Shown here piece after piece: positions 1 through 9,609 of a stretch of DNA of 64,000 nt. The stretch is from Shinisaurus crocodilurus (Eukaryota > Chordata > Lepidosauria > Squamata > Shinisauridae), in assembly GCA_021292165.1 (NCBI GenBank), contig JAHFWL010001001.1, positions 1,488,001 to 1,552,000 of the forward strand, read 5' to 3'. Within the stretch, counting starts at the first letter, position 1; each line of letters starts with the position of its first letter. The translations under genes and the position numbers were made by a program. Below the pieces are notes generated by a model. It searched no databases. It was not told the origin of the DNA and saw only the letters and a list, made by a program, of their open reading frames with translations.

Positions 1-560
1 GCAGTGCACACCGAGCCAATTAATCCTCAGCGCACTGAGATTAACCGAGCAGCGAGGCAGGGTCATGTTCTGAGTCACTTTGGGTGGAAGCCACATTTCT
101 CACTCACGGTACCTCCCAGTTCTCACCTGGGCCTTTCTTCTGCGTCCAACTCCCATCTGTCACCTGGGGAACTTTCTCCCTCATTAGAACCACACCCACC
201 CCCTCAGAGGCTCCCCAAAAAGAAAAAAGAAAGAAAGAGGAGATCTAATCCCTCACTTTCAGCTTCAAACCATGGGGATGGGAGAACATTCCCCCGAGCA
301 CAGCAGCAGACGCCTCTCACTTATGGAGCACTGCATTACACAACTGGATAGATCCTCCAGTGCTGGCCACTCTGAGTAGCTGGCCACGGGCCTAGGGGAA
401 GATGGGCAATCTCTTCTCCACAGGCCAAATATGTTTCCTTTTTTTTTTAATGCCACCTTTCAGCCAAAAATCCCCCCAAAGCAGCTCACAAAAATAAGCA
501 AGTACAATGTTCAAACAAACAATACACTAAATTCAAGTTTAAAGCAGACACATCGCCGTG
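1..560. other. Unassigned sequence
   Basis: No gene or repeat recognised with confidence. A 115-codon open frame starts at base 4 but has low-complexity Ser/Pro/Lys composition and no recognisable motif. From about 440 to 545 the sequence resembles the A-rich 3' tail of a LINE read in reverse (T-run, then a phrase mentioning a cagctcaca core), similar in style to the tails near 10.7 and 12.2 kb. Confidence 0.4.
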
Positions 561-679
561 ACTATTTAAAACTGGGGGGGGGAAACAGATGAAAGCTAAA
601 TCCTGAACACACCTGTGAAGAAAAGCAGACCCTTCTCCACCACACACTGTGTAAACAAGTGTAATCCCAGCTGGAGGCT

Positions 680-825
680 GGGAACCTCGTGCAAATGTAC
701 ATAGTTCCTCTGATGGCTCTGGGCCTCAAAATCTCCTGCAAATGTACGTACATAGTTTCCTCTGATGGCCCTGTGCCGCCTCAGAGTCTCCCATGTATTT
801 GCATGCAAATGTTCCCCAAGCACTC
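680..825. repeat. ~50-bp imperfect tandem repeat
   Basis: Two full units share the core GCAAATGTACATAG followed by TCCTCTGATGGC; a third, diverged partial unit carries ATTTGCATGCAAATG. The units lie upstream of the CCAAT and TATA-like boxes, where retroviral LTRs commonly carry duplicated enhancers. The octamer-like ATTTGCAT is in the third unit. Confidence 0.6.
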
Positions 826-1212
826 TAGTCATGGTCAGGAGTTCACCCTTCTGACCCCTAGGCGCCACCCCTCCCCTGCCTAGCCCAGATGAAGTTCATC
901 CTGATTGGCCAAGGACAGCCGGGCTACTGAATCTACTGGGGGGAATCGATACTGCCAGCGTACTGCCAGCCGTGGCTTCTGGGTTTGGCTGTTGTTGTCT
1001 GGGCCCGAAGGAGCGCGGAGTAGGGCTTTTGCTGAGGCAAGCTCTAAGAAGACCACCACCACCACCCCGGCAAAGAGTAAGTGCCTGGGTGTTTATATAG
1101 TAAAGGAACTAGTTTTGTTGTTTTGTAGCTCTACTTGTGTATACCAAAGCGTCTCCCCACCTTTCTCCCTCTTCCCTCATTCCCCACCTTTTATTGTAAT
1201 CGGTTTACCTTA

Positions 1213-1218
1213 AATAAA
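1213..1218 (+). promoter_or_regulatory. AATAAA polyadenylation signal of candidate LTR
   Basis: AATAAA lies about 110 bp after the TATA-like box and is followed 20-50 bp later by a GT-rich stretch, the usual downstream element of a polyadenylation site. Its meaning depends on the LTR interpretation. Confidence 0.35.
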
Positions 1219-1402
1219 CCTTCCTGGTTCTACCCCACACGGTGTGTGTGGTTCTTCTGTGGTTCAGTGCTAAATCCAGTGTATAGACCAAGGGTAAAGC
1301 CCTGAGAGAATCAAGTCAAGACGGCAGAGCCAAGGCGGGCAGTTTGGCGCCTTTGATCTCTTGTCTTGAGTTAAAGGACCGGTTGGCAGTCCTTCACGAC
1401 AC

Positions 1403-2060
1403 CTTCTTCATGTCCAAAAGCAAATAAACAAATAAATAAACAAGTGAAACAATATTTTAGTACCCGCTCCCAGCATTATGGCCACCTCGTTTTCCTGACC
1501 TCGCGTCTTCCTTTGACGGGTCTCTTGTGCTGTTGACCCTTGGACCTCTGATGAGGCTTTGCTCCTTGGATTGTGCTTGCATTGGGTTGTTCGCCTGAGC
1601 TTCCCTTCGGCTCTCCCTCCAACCCTGTGTTTGGACTGCTCTCTGCTTGACTGGTAAACTGTGCTTCTGGCCTGTGCCTGCCTTTCAACCTTCGAGATGG
1701 ATTATTTGCCCCATAGACTGTCTCAGGACTCAGCCTGAACCCACCACAGCAGGACAAGACCCACCTTTAGTCCAAACATGCATTTGGGGACCCAGTTCTT
1801 AAATCATCACCATGCATTTGTGTGGCGGTAGCACTGCTGTCGTGACCCGCCTTCGGTCAAGCTGTAACCCAGCAATGGGTCCCCGTCCACCAGTTTAAGG
1901 CCAATGGAGATGTTCTCAACGTTCATGAAAGCAATGTTCAACAAAAACCCAAAGGCCCTTGCCCTAATTAAATTCCTGAGTATGGACCCCAAATGTCAAC
2001 ACCCTCAAAAAATCACCCTCTGGCACCTGCTCCAGCTAAATTAGACCAGCACCAGCAAGT
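1403..2060. other. Unassigned sequence
   Basis: An A-rich stretch with repeated AAATA units (1418-1445) is followed by CT-rich DNA at 1490-1790. The CT-rich part resembles LTR or untranslated DNA, but I cannot name it. No gene seen. Confidence 0.4.
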
Positions 2061-2062
2061 AC

Positions 2063-2505
2063 AATGATGGAAACCAGAGGCAGCGTCAGGGGGTGGCCCA
2101 CTAGGGCTGGAGCCCCAAATCTTTCATTGGGAGCCCTGAAGCTCTGGGAGGCCACCTGCCCCCCACCCCCTGCTGTCCAGGGGCCCTGATGATCTCTGTT
2201 GCATCTGATGATCCCCCTGGACTAGCTGGCTTTTTACCCGCATGCACTTCACCACCTGCTGCCTTCCCCAGAATCTACCTGAGGTTTTTTTTCCTGAAAT
2301 CAAATGCCCTCTCCCCTGTCCATACTTCCCTTTTTACTAATAGGGGTGTCCTTCGGGTCCTTTAAAGACAGATACACAGAGACAGACTGTAGAGCATGTG
2401 TCAATTAGCATATGCAAATTTGTGCTTTTTCTGTTTTATTTCTTTGTCCTGTGGGCCTGAGCCCCAGCTCCTTTCGGTACCTAGCACCGCCCCTGATGGG
2501 AACAA
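2063..2505 (+). repeat. Uncharacterised ~440-bp interspersed repeat, family K
   Basis: The sequence runs colinearly with the reverse complement of 11015-11500: a GTGGCCCACTAGGGCTGGAG block, a GATGATCTCTGTTGC block, a TAGGGGTGTCCTT block, an ATATGCAAAT octamer-like block and a GTCCTGTGGGCCTGAGC block, in the same order and with similar spacing. A third, split copy is at 48320-49440. I do not recognise the family; no coding capacity seen. Confidence 0.65.
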
Positions 2506-2739
2506 TCCCCAACAGGTAGTGATTGATATTACTGGTGGGATGGAGAAGCCATTCTGCAGTCAATCAGGAACGCATCCTGCACTGGATGTCACAAGAAACA
2601 AGGCAGGGCGAAGGCGAGGCTAAAACCATTCCTGTCCCGCTGTCTCTGCTGCACTTACTCCAGTGCCTTTGGTCCCTGCTGAGGCCGGTGATTCCAGTGT
2701 CAGTGGGGCTGCATATCCGCTCCGGATTGTATTCTGAAC

Positions 2740-3170
2740 TAAAGGAGCTATTTTTATTTATTTATTATATTGATCAATCGCCCATCCAGCCGGCCGGCCG
2801 GCCACCCTGGGCGATGTACAATTAAAACAATACAATAAAATATAATAATTAAAACTGTATAAAAAATTCTTTTAAAATCCTAACCCACCCCATATTCCCG
2901 CCTGAATAGCCATGTTTTTAATGCATGGCGGAAGCTCATCACGGAGGGGGCATGGCGAAGGTCACTAGGGAGGGAGTTCCATAACGTGGGGGCCACCACA
3001 GGGAAGGCCCTCTTCCTAGTCCCCACCAGCCTGGCTGCTCTGGCTGATGGGATAAAGAGAAGGCCATCCGTGGCAGATCTTGTTGAGCGGCCTACTTGAT
3101 GTTGCTGGAGGCGCTCCTTGAGCTATCCACGGTGCTGAAGCCTGCCCACAAACTAGGTTCGGCAGCATAG
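2740..3170 (-). mobile_element. L2-like LINE 3' fragment
   Basis: Read on the minus strand this matches the C-terminal end and 3' tail of the L2-like element at 9610-10330: the phrase around the Arg-rich LVGTRRRAFSVAAP motif, a CGGGAATATGGGGTGGG linker, then a tail that ends in an ATAATAAATAAA-type run. Frames are interrupted. It is 5' truncated, as is usual for LINEs. Confidence 0.8.
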
Positions 3171-4080
3171 ATAGTTCCTTAAAAGTTTGGGGTAAAATCT
3201 GGAGTGGGTATGCACTGCAGCCCCTCTGACATTGGAGTCACCAGCCCTCCATTCTGCCGTAGCTCAATAGGACCAACAACACTGGATGCACCACTGAAAA
3301 CAAGCCCCGGTAGGCACTGTTGTACGTTTTGGCAGTGGGGAGATGCCCTTCTGCAGGAGGTCGGTTTTGTGTTCTCTGGCCTTGATTCCCTCCCCTCTGG
3401 CTCAGAGGAGAGCTCCCAGGTAGAGGAGGTATCATACAGTGAACCACCAGCTGCCACCCTGGGACCTTCCAGGCTAGAGAACATGGCTTACCAACTTATT
3501 TGGAGTCCGAGGGCACCCCCTCCCCTGTGAAGTCCTCACCACCCTTTTGCCAGAAGAACCAGTGGCTGGATAATCAGACAATGGCCCTTTAAGATACAGA
3601 CAACTCCTCCGAGTGGGTGGGGTTAACAGCAGGCCCAGATCAGCCAGCCTTCCTGAAGCCTGAGAAGGCCTCTATGGGTTGCTGAGACAATAGTTCTTTC
3701 TGAGTGAGCTCCAGCCAGCATAGCTGGGTTCCAGGCCTGGCCTTGTTCATTGGAGCTGGCCCTGTTTTGCCCTCATTATAAGTGCAACTGCTTCAGATCA
3801 ACTCCTCTGGGAACCTTGGGCCTAGCTAGGCAGGATATCCAGGAACAGGTTGCAGGGTTAATGTCGCAAAGAATGGGGTGGGGAGAGACTGGGCTGGTGT
3901 CGTGTGCTCTAGCTGTGCCTCCGCTGTATTCCGTTCCAATGCAGTTGGGCAAGCTGTGCACAGCACTGATTAGCTGACTCCTGTGATGTCAAGAACCCAT
4001 GCCCCCTATGCCTAGTCCAGTTTAAATTTAATGTGTGTGTATGTTTTAATGAAGAAAGGGCAACAAATGAACATTGAAAT
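3171..4080. other. Unassigned sequence
   Basis: About 900 bp with no recognised repeat. Open frames on both strands over 3179-3530 (101-108 codons) overlap each other and show no domain; they are probably chance frames in GC-balanced DNA. Confidence 0.4.
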
Positions 4081-4082
4081 GC

Positions 4083-4475
4083 TTAATTGTACATATTTAT
4101 TTATTTATTTATTATATTTATGAATCGCCCATCTGGCCAGACATCCGGCTACTCTGAGCGATGTACAGTCCAATAAAACACAAGAGGGGGGGGACACACA
4201 CACAGTATAAAACACAATTAAAAACAGTACAAAACTTAAAAATCCTAACCCACCCCATATTCCCGCCTGAAAAGCCACGTTTTTAATGCCCGGCAGAAGG
4301 GGGCTGCCACAGAAAAGGCCCTCTTCCTAGTCCCCACCAGCCTGGTTTCCCTGGCTGACGGGACAGGGAGAAGGCCGTCCGTGGCAGATCTTGTTGAGCG
4401 GCCTACTTGATGTTGCTGGAGGCCGCTCCTTGAGATATACTGGACCGGAGCCGTACAGGGTTTTATATGACAGTA
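4083..4475 (-). mobile_element. L2-like LINE 3' fragment
   Basis: Second minus-strand copy of the family at 9610-10330. The minus frame over 4245-4514 carries LLPVSARETRLVGT-like and RALKTWLFRREYGVG motifs, with an internal deletion relative to the longer copy. The tail ends in repeated TTTA at 4098-4118. Confidence 0.85.
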
Positions 4476-4480
4476 TAAGG

Positions 4481-4850
4481 GTGCAATCCTATGGAGATGC
4501 CCATAACCCTCCAAATTTTGAGGATTATGAGCATCCTATGCAAGGCGGGAGGAGTGTGGAGGCAAAGGTCGCTGTCTAGCTGCAGCACGTTTGAGTGGGA
4601 GGGAAGGAGCCTGAGACGCTGCCAGGATACATCGTATCTCGGCAGCGCTGGTCTTCTCCCCTCTCTGCTCCCTAGAATGCCACTTAAACCCCTTCTCCAA
4701 AGTCACATTGCGACCTCGGAGAAGCAGCCAGGGTGCTTCAAGCACGGAGACCCAGCTCCAATGTTGGGGCTGTTTTCCGACTTTGGAGCTGGGACTCCAA
4801 AAAATTCTTTGGCCCTCTAGACGCTGTCTCTTGGCCATAGGATTGTGCTG
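4481..4850. mobile_element. Long CAATCCTATG palindromic element, copy B1
   Basis: Ends are inverted: GTGCAATCCTATGG on the left and CCATAGGATTGTGC on the right. The interior has its own short inverted blocks (for example GCGACCTCGGAG and CTCCAAAGTCGG-like pairs). The same interior phrases recur near 19.1, 19.85, 29.8, 52.9, 55.4 and 62.4 kb. No coding capacity. A nonautonomous DNA transposon is likely; superfamily is unresolved. Confidence 0.65.
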
Positions 4851-5017
4851 TAAGAGGTTTAAAAAGGGGGGGGGGAGGCAGACAACGTACTTGGAGAAGG
4901 GTGAGAGAGACACAAATGATCACTGAACCATCCTTGGATCACCGCTTCGATGGCAAAGCTGGGCCCATCCCCACAGAAGGGTGCAGGGGCAAATCCACAG
5001 TGACTCCTGTTTTAATA

Positions 5018-5240
5018 AATCTATTATTACTGTAAAAATAAGAAAGAGTCTTATGACTCCTTAAAACAGGAGTGGGCAACTTCAGGTGGTCCAGGGGCCA
5101 ATTCCCCACCTGGCCCCCGGTGCTTGAAACAAAATGGGTGGTTTAACTGCTACAGGACTTACTGAGGACAAATTTAGATTGTTTTCAAGCTAAATTTGTC
5201 CTCAGAAACCCTCCGTAGCAGTTTGCTGCTGGATTTTGCC
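5018..5240. repeat. Mixed repeat fragments
   Basis: An AGTCTTATGACTCCTTAAA stretch is a diverged piece of the CTTGTGGCACCTTA family (see 56838-56960). It is followed at 5071 by CAGGAGTGGGCAACTTC, which looks like the terminus of an hAT element. An inverted pair (GGACAAATTTAG and CTAAATTTGTCC) sits at about 5165-5203. Confidence 0.4.
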
Positions 5241-5251
5241 AGTGTGCATAG

Positions 5252-5485
5252 AGACCGTGTGGTGTAGTGGCTAGAGTGTTGGACTGGGACTCAGGAGATC
5301 CGGGTTCTAGTCCCCGCTCAGCCATGAAACTCACTGGGTGACTTTGGGCCGGTCACTGCCTCTCAGCCTAACCTACCTCACAGGGTTGTTGTGAGGATAA
5401 AATGGAGAGGAGGATGAGGATTATGTAAGCCGCCTTGGGTTCCTTGCAGGAAAAAAAGGTGGGGTATACATATAATAAATAAAAA
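5252..5485 (+). mobile_element. Sauria-type tRNA-derived SINE
   Basis: Near full-length copy. Order seen: tRNA-like head with A-box-like GTGTAGTGGCTAGAGTG and B-box GGTTCTAGTCC, a body with TCACAGGGTTGTTGTGAGG, a GTAAGCCGCCTTGGGTTCC 3' domain, and a short ATAATAAATAAA tail. This is the standard Sauria SINE layout, whose 3' end is mobilised by Bov-B LINEs in squamates. Confidence 0.92.
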
Positions 5486-5967
5486 GATAGACACACTACT
5501 GGTCTTTTTTTTGGGGGGGGGTTGCTGTTGTTTTTTTTCTGATTGAGGGGGGGAGCAATGGGTGCCAGATACAGCCAGCAGCCCATTCCTCGCCCAACCC
5601 TGCCTTAAAGACTAACAAATTTATTATGGCATAATCTTTTGTGGACTGCCATCCAGCTGTGTTTCTTGCTGTCATGAAGATATGCTTCTGTTCAGTCCTG
5701 CAAACTTCCCAAGGTGGGGTAGAAATATATTGAACTAATAAATAAATGGAGGTGCCTTGGCTGGATCCGCTCACAATTACCGGTAGCTGCCCTATATTTT
5801 ACGTACCGGTACTTCATCCCTCTAGGTTGAATATACTCGTTTTCGCCACCAGAGGGCATTAAAATATTATGTATAGGTTGCGTGTGTTGTTTTTTGTTAA
5901 TGGGATTTTTGGTGGCTGGCATGTTTCGGAATGTGTGTGTAGCTCATGGTTAAAAAGAAAAGAAAGG

Positions 5968-5972
<5 letters not shown>

Positions 5973-6017
<45 letters not shown>
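5973..6017. repeat. (GA)n microsatellite
   Basis: About 22 uninterrupted GA units. The Arg-Glu open frames across it are artefacts. Confidence 0.95.
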
Positions 6018-6020
<3 letters not shown>

Positions 6021-6030
6021 TCCTATAAAT

Positions 6031-6140
6031 CCGTGTTCTCCAACCTTTTGTCCCCAGATGTTTTTGGCCTACAACTCCCAGCATGCCCCATCCAGCTGTG
6101 TTACTGGCCTGGCCGGGGCATGGCAGAGTTGTAGGCCTTT
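6031..6140. mobile_element. Short hAT-like hairpin element, family A
   Basis: Contains CAACTCCCAGCATGCCCC and its inverted partner GGGGCATGGCAGAGTTGTAG. It belongs to the family whose cleanest copy, with an 8-bp target duplication, is at 24456-24568. Confidence 0.7.
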
Positions 6141-6359
6141 TTTCTGTCCTGAAGAGGGCTACCTAGTGAATGAATTCACGTGGCATATGTAAGATTCAAG
6201 CGAGGGGCTTTCTCAAGAGAGTTCTGCCTTGCAATTTCTATGTTAGACCATCATGACCGCTTGTTACCTTTTTACTCCTCCTTTCTTCCATGGAGCTCGA
6301 GATAGCATACGCGGTTCTCCTTCCCCCAACTCACACACAAACACAAAGGTGTGGTTTTT

Positions 6360-6695
6360 GTTTTGTTTTGCTTTTTTAACCCTTACAACCAACAACCCTG
6401 TAAGCAGGACCGGTGCAAGGCAGTTTGGTGTCCTAGGCAAGATCAGATATTTAGCGCCCCCCCCTCCCACTTGAGAGCGCTGTATTTTTTTTCAAGGCGT
6501 TTCTGGCGCCCCCTTTAGCCCTGCGCCCTAGGCAGCTGCCTAGTTGGCCTAATGGTAGCACCGGCCCTGCCTGTAAGTTGGGCTAGGCTGAGAAACAGTG
6601 ACTGGCTCCGCATCATGGCGGAGCGGAGATTTGAAACTGGGTCTTCCCAGCCTGAGTTCAGCGCTCTAACCATTATACCACACTGCCTCTATGAG
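6360..6695 (-). repeat. MIR/CORE-SINE-like remnant, interrupted
   Basis: Minus-strand reading follows the MIR pattern: tRNA-related head (ends in CACACTGCCTC on plus), GGATTTGAA-type B box region, then a core ending at AACAACCCTGTAAG. The core is split by the hAT element at 6405-6569. An older SINE than the Sauria copies, judging by divergence. Confidence 0.6.
6405..6569. mobile_element. hAT miniature element with exact 8-bp target duplication
   Basis: Terminal inverted repeats CAGGACCGGTGC and GCACCGGCCCTG. Flanks are identical 8-bp copies of CCTGTAAG at 6397-6404 and 6570-6577. The 8-bp duplication and CAGG ends are diagnostic of hAT transposition. The 165-bp body has no coding capacity; a sister copy is at 27988-28156. 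Confidence 0.93.
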
Positions 6696-6753
6696 TGTCA
6701 CGTCGCTTGAGGCCTAATGGTCACAACTGTCTATCTGCTGTCCAAAAGTATAC

Positions 6754-6890
6754 AGGCATGTGGCTCACGCTGGCTCAGCTTGTCTGAGCGTGGAAAGCTA
6801 AGCAGGGTCAAGCCTGGTTGTTACTTGGATGGGAGACCCCTCCTCTAGTTTCCTGCATTGAGCAGGGGGTTGGACTCAATAGCCTTGTAG
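6754..6890 (+). mobile_element. 5S rRNA-derived SINE with CR1-type tail, copy 1
   Basis: The body contains the 5S internal promoter: box-A-like AAGCTAAGCAGGGTCA, an intermediate element GCCTGGTTGTTA, and box-C-like ACTTGGATGGGAGACC. After the 5S portion it switches to a CR1 3'-end sequence (GCATTGAGCAGGGGGTTGGA). The expected CTATGAA terminus appears only after the Sauria SINE at 6893-7142, so that SINE seems to have inserted into this tail. Confidence 0.88.
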
Positions 6891-6892
6891 GC

Positions 6893-7142
6893 TCCAGTGT
6901 GGCATAGTGGTGAGAGTGTTGGACTGGGACACGGGAGATCCGGGTTCTAGTCCCTGCTCGGCCATGAAACTCACTGGGTGACTTTGGACCAGTCACTGCC
7001 TCTCAGCCTAACCTACCTCACAGGGTTGTTGTGAGGATAAAATGGAGAGGAGGAGGAGGATTATGTAAGCTGCCTTGAGTTCCTTGCAGGAAAAAAGGTG
7101 GGATATAAATGTAATAAATAAATAAATAATAAATAAATAAAT
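6893..7142 (+). mobile_element. Sauria-type SINE
   Basis: Full-length copy with tRNA-like head, TCACAGGGTTGTTGTGAGG body, 3' domain and AATAAATAA tail. It lies inside the tail of the 5S-derived SINE, whose CTATGAA end resumes at 7143. Confidence 0.93.
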
Positions 7143-7262
7143 CTATGAAATCTAGTCCGAATCTCCTGCAGAAGTTCGGACACATTGTCATTCCACCCAG
7201 TGTCCAGGTGGTGGCAGTATTCTAATCTAAAACCCTCATGTTTTGCCAGGCTTAGTTTAAAG

Positions 7263-7860
7263 GTGAACATATTGATTCAGTCAGATTGAAGAGGAAGCTG
7301 CCCGCCCCGCCCCCCACTCCTCCCATAACCAAAGTGATTAAAAGCACTGATTGATTGCTGCAGCACTTGGGGAGTCAAACATTAGCAGAACTGTTGATAA
7401 TGACTGCAGAAGGAGGAGTATGGATACAGGATATGGACAGAGAAGAAAACCTTAAAGGTCTCTCAAGATGCTCCTGCACAAACAGATCTAGTATTTATTA
7501 GACAGTGGGAGTCCCTGACCAGGGTGGCCAGGGAGTCCTACTTTACAAGGACAGTCCTCTCTCTGAAGAGTGGTCAGAGGACAATCCTCTGTTTCAGGGG
7601 GGAATTTTTGGGTTTCTGGGGGGGGGATTGGGACCACAGACTCAAACTGTTGCAATACTGATCTTTCTACAAATTACAATTCCATAGATTGTACATAATC
7701 TACAGGACATTGCGCCTTATTGTGTGGCACAGATTAAGACAGACAATCTTGGAAAGGGGGGAATGACATTCTGACATATGGGGAAGAGGGTGCATGGGGC
7801 AAAAAAGGCTGAGAACCACTGCTGTATTTGAAGTAGGGATGTATGGATTTCTGTTCCATC
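7263..7860. other. Mostly unassigned; one hAT-like end
   Basis: GGCTGAGAACCACTG at 7809-7823 is the reverse complement of an hAT-type terminus (CAGTGGTTCTCAGCC). I could not find the matching left end. The rest is unrecognised. Confidence 0.4.
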
Positions 7861-8236
7861 TGTTTTTCTGTTTGTCAGGTGTCTTTTGTTCTGTCGTCCA
7901 CTCACTGGCAGAATTGAGTTGTTGTTTTTAACCAGAATCTTGTTCTACTTGCGTGAGTGCGCACTACCTCTAATGCGCACCTCGCAAACACAGCAATGTG
8001 TATTAATATGAGAGCCAGTGTGGCGTAGTGGTGAGAGTGTTGGACTGGGACTTGGGAGATCCGGGTTCTAGTCCCCGCTTGGCCATGAAACTCACTGGGT
8101 GACTTTGGGCCAGTCACTGACTCTCAGCCTAACCTACCTCACAGGGTTGTTGTGGGGATAAAATGGAGAGGAGGAGGAGGAGGAAGAGGAGGATTATGTA
8201 AGCCGCCTTGGGTTCCTTGCAGGAAAAAAGGTGAGG

Positions 8237-8276
<40 letters not shown>

Positions 8277-8465
8277 GTGCAAATCACAAACACACAGAGA
8301 GAGAGAGAGAGAGATAAGTGTGAAACCGTTCTGCAGAATCCACGTGACTTGAAAAAAGCCAGTGTGCTGCAGAATCCTCAGGCCAGATACACAGAAACCC
8401 AAACTCACTTGAATCCGTTGTGGCACCCCCAATGGCACCCCCAATTTGAAAGCATCTTCAATTTC
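7860..8465 (+). repeat. Uncharacterised interspersed repeat, family M (interrupted)
   Basis: Shares, in the same order, TGTCAGGTGTCTTTTGTTC, ACCAGAAT-TTCTACTTGCG, TGCAGAATCC-type and ACCCAAACTCA phrases with 45740-46090. This copy is split by the Sauria SINE at 8011-8276. No coding capacity. Confidence 0.6.
8011..8276 (+). mobile_element. Sauria-type SINE with (ATA)n tail
   Basis: Full-length copy. The usual AATAAATAA tail is replaced by about 12 ATA units at 8238-8275, followed closely by a (GA)n run at 8296-8313 in the host repeat. Confidence 0.93.
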
Positions 8466-8466
8466 A

Positions 8467-8601
8467 CCCTTCCCCCAACCTGGTGCTCTCCAGATGTTTG
8501 GGACTACAACTCCCAGAATGCCTGACCATTGGCCATGCTGGGTGGGGCTAATAAGGGTAGAAGTCCAAAGCATTTGGCCAGCATTAGGTTGAGGAAGGTT
8601 G
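8467..8601. mobile_element. Short hAT-like hairpin element, family A
   Basis: CTTCCCCCAACCTGG at the left and CATTAGGTTGAGGAAGG at the right are imperfect inverted ends; the interior has GGGACTACAACTCCCAG and GGCCATGCTGG. Confidence 0.75.
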
Positions 8602-8629
8602 CTCTGTTTGAAGGGATGTCCAACCAGTC

Positions 8630-8870
8630 CAATAAGCCCAGTTTAAAGATAAGGAACCAAAAGAAGAGAGCGCAAGGGCTTTGAGGTTGCCCATCAACAG
8701 TTAGTCACACCTGGACAGCAGACAGAGCAGGCAGGTACACAGGTCAGGTGTACTGTGTGGAAGATGTATGGGACATTTCTATTTAAATTATAGTCATTAT
8801 TTCTAAATTTTCAACTATATATAAATTAGCATCTGCAGCTGTTATGCAAATTTTCATCCTCTTGTGTCCT
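8630..8870 (+). repeat. Interspersed repeat related to family K/J
   Basis: Shares TTTAAAGATAAGGA, GGACAGCAGACAGAG and TTATGCAAAT phrases, in the same order, with the reverse complement of 13645-13880. The ATGCAAAT-type block links it to family K. Confidence 0.5.
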
Positions 8871-9116
8871 TTTGGAGGGGTGATGAGGTGTTTCCTCTTT
8901 TTTGGAGATAGGAAAGTGGCCAGCCTATGTCTGACACAGGATATCTCTGGCACTGATTTTTAAGCAACAGGTGAAAGCCTTTAAAAAGAAAAAGAAAAAT
9001 CAAAGGGCTCTTAATTGAATTAGGTTTTAAGATGGGAATAGTTTTTTTAAAAAACAGCTTCCATTGCTATTTATTTCTATATTATTAAATATGTGCGGCT
9101 GATGTTATCTTATTTA

Positions 9117-9262
9117 CTGACTCTCAGCCTAACCTACCTCACAGGGTTGTTGTGAGGATAACATGGAGAGGAGGAGGAGGAGGATTATGTAAGCCGCCTT
9201 GGGTTCCTTTCAGGAAAAAAGGCAGGGTATAAATATAATAAATAAATAAATAAATAAATAAA
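9117..9262 (+). mobile_element. Sauria-type SINE, 5'-truncated
   Basis: Starts at the TGACTCTCAGCC body and runs to the 3' domain and an (AATA)n tail. The tRNA-like head is absent, which is usual for incomplete reverse transcription. Confidence 0.9.
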
Positions 9263-9609
9263 ATATTGCATTCTGAACCATTTTATTCTTGTATTGTGAA
9301 CCAGCTCTGCTATCATGTGGTCTAGAAACTTATCAGACTTTTAAAAAGTTATTTACTTAAGGCACAATCCTATGCATGTTTAGACAGAAAAAAGCCAACG
9401 AAAGGCCTTTTTTTTATCCTCTTAATCCACATTCTCAACTCATATTCACCTTCAATATATTTAATGGCATTCACCCACATTCCTCACTCCCTGCCATTGT
9501 CTCTCCACCCTTCTCTAGTTTCCTCACCCTCTATTTTAGATTTGTAAGTTCCTTGCAGGCAGGGACCTGTCTATGCAATTCTGAAAGATACCATAGACAC
9601 TGAAGGCTT

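Larger units (their letters stand above)
600..1402 (+). mobile_element. Candidate solo LTR (endogenous retrovirus-like)
   Basis: The order of signals is that of a retroviral LTR: about 2.5 imperfect 50-bp tandem units (enhancer-like) at 680-825, an ATTGGCC CCAAT-type box at 903-909, a TTTATATAGTAAA TATA-like box at 1092-1104, AATAAA at 1213-1218, a GT-rich stretch at 1236-1265, and a possible CA end near 1402. No gag, pol or env frame adjoins it, so a solo LTR is the simplest reading. The 5' boundary, the TG...CA ends and the target duplication are not resolved. It could instead be an unrelated promoter-like sequence. Confidence 0.35.

Noticed and set aside
3179..3530. Overlapping frames of about 100 codons on both strands
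   Set aside because: Frames on opposite strands overlap and none has a domain; consistent with chance.
5869..6192. Arg-Glu-rich open frames
   Set aside because: Translation of a (GA)n microsatellite.
7902..8117. Minus-strand frames starting MTGPKSPSEFHG (also at 6808 and as plus frames at 45073, 50446)
   Set aside because: They are the antisense reading of the Sauria SINE head, repeated wherever that SINE occurs; not a gene family.
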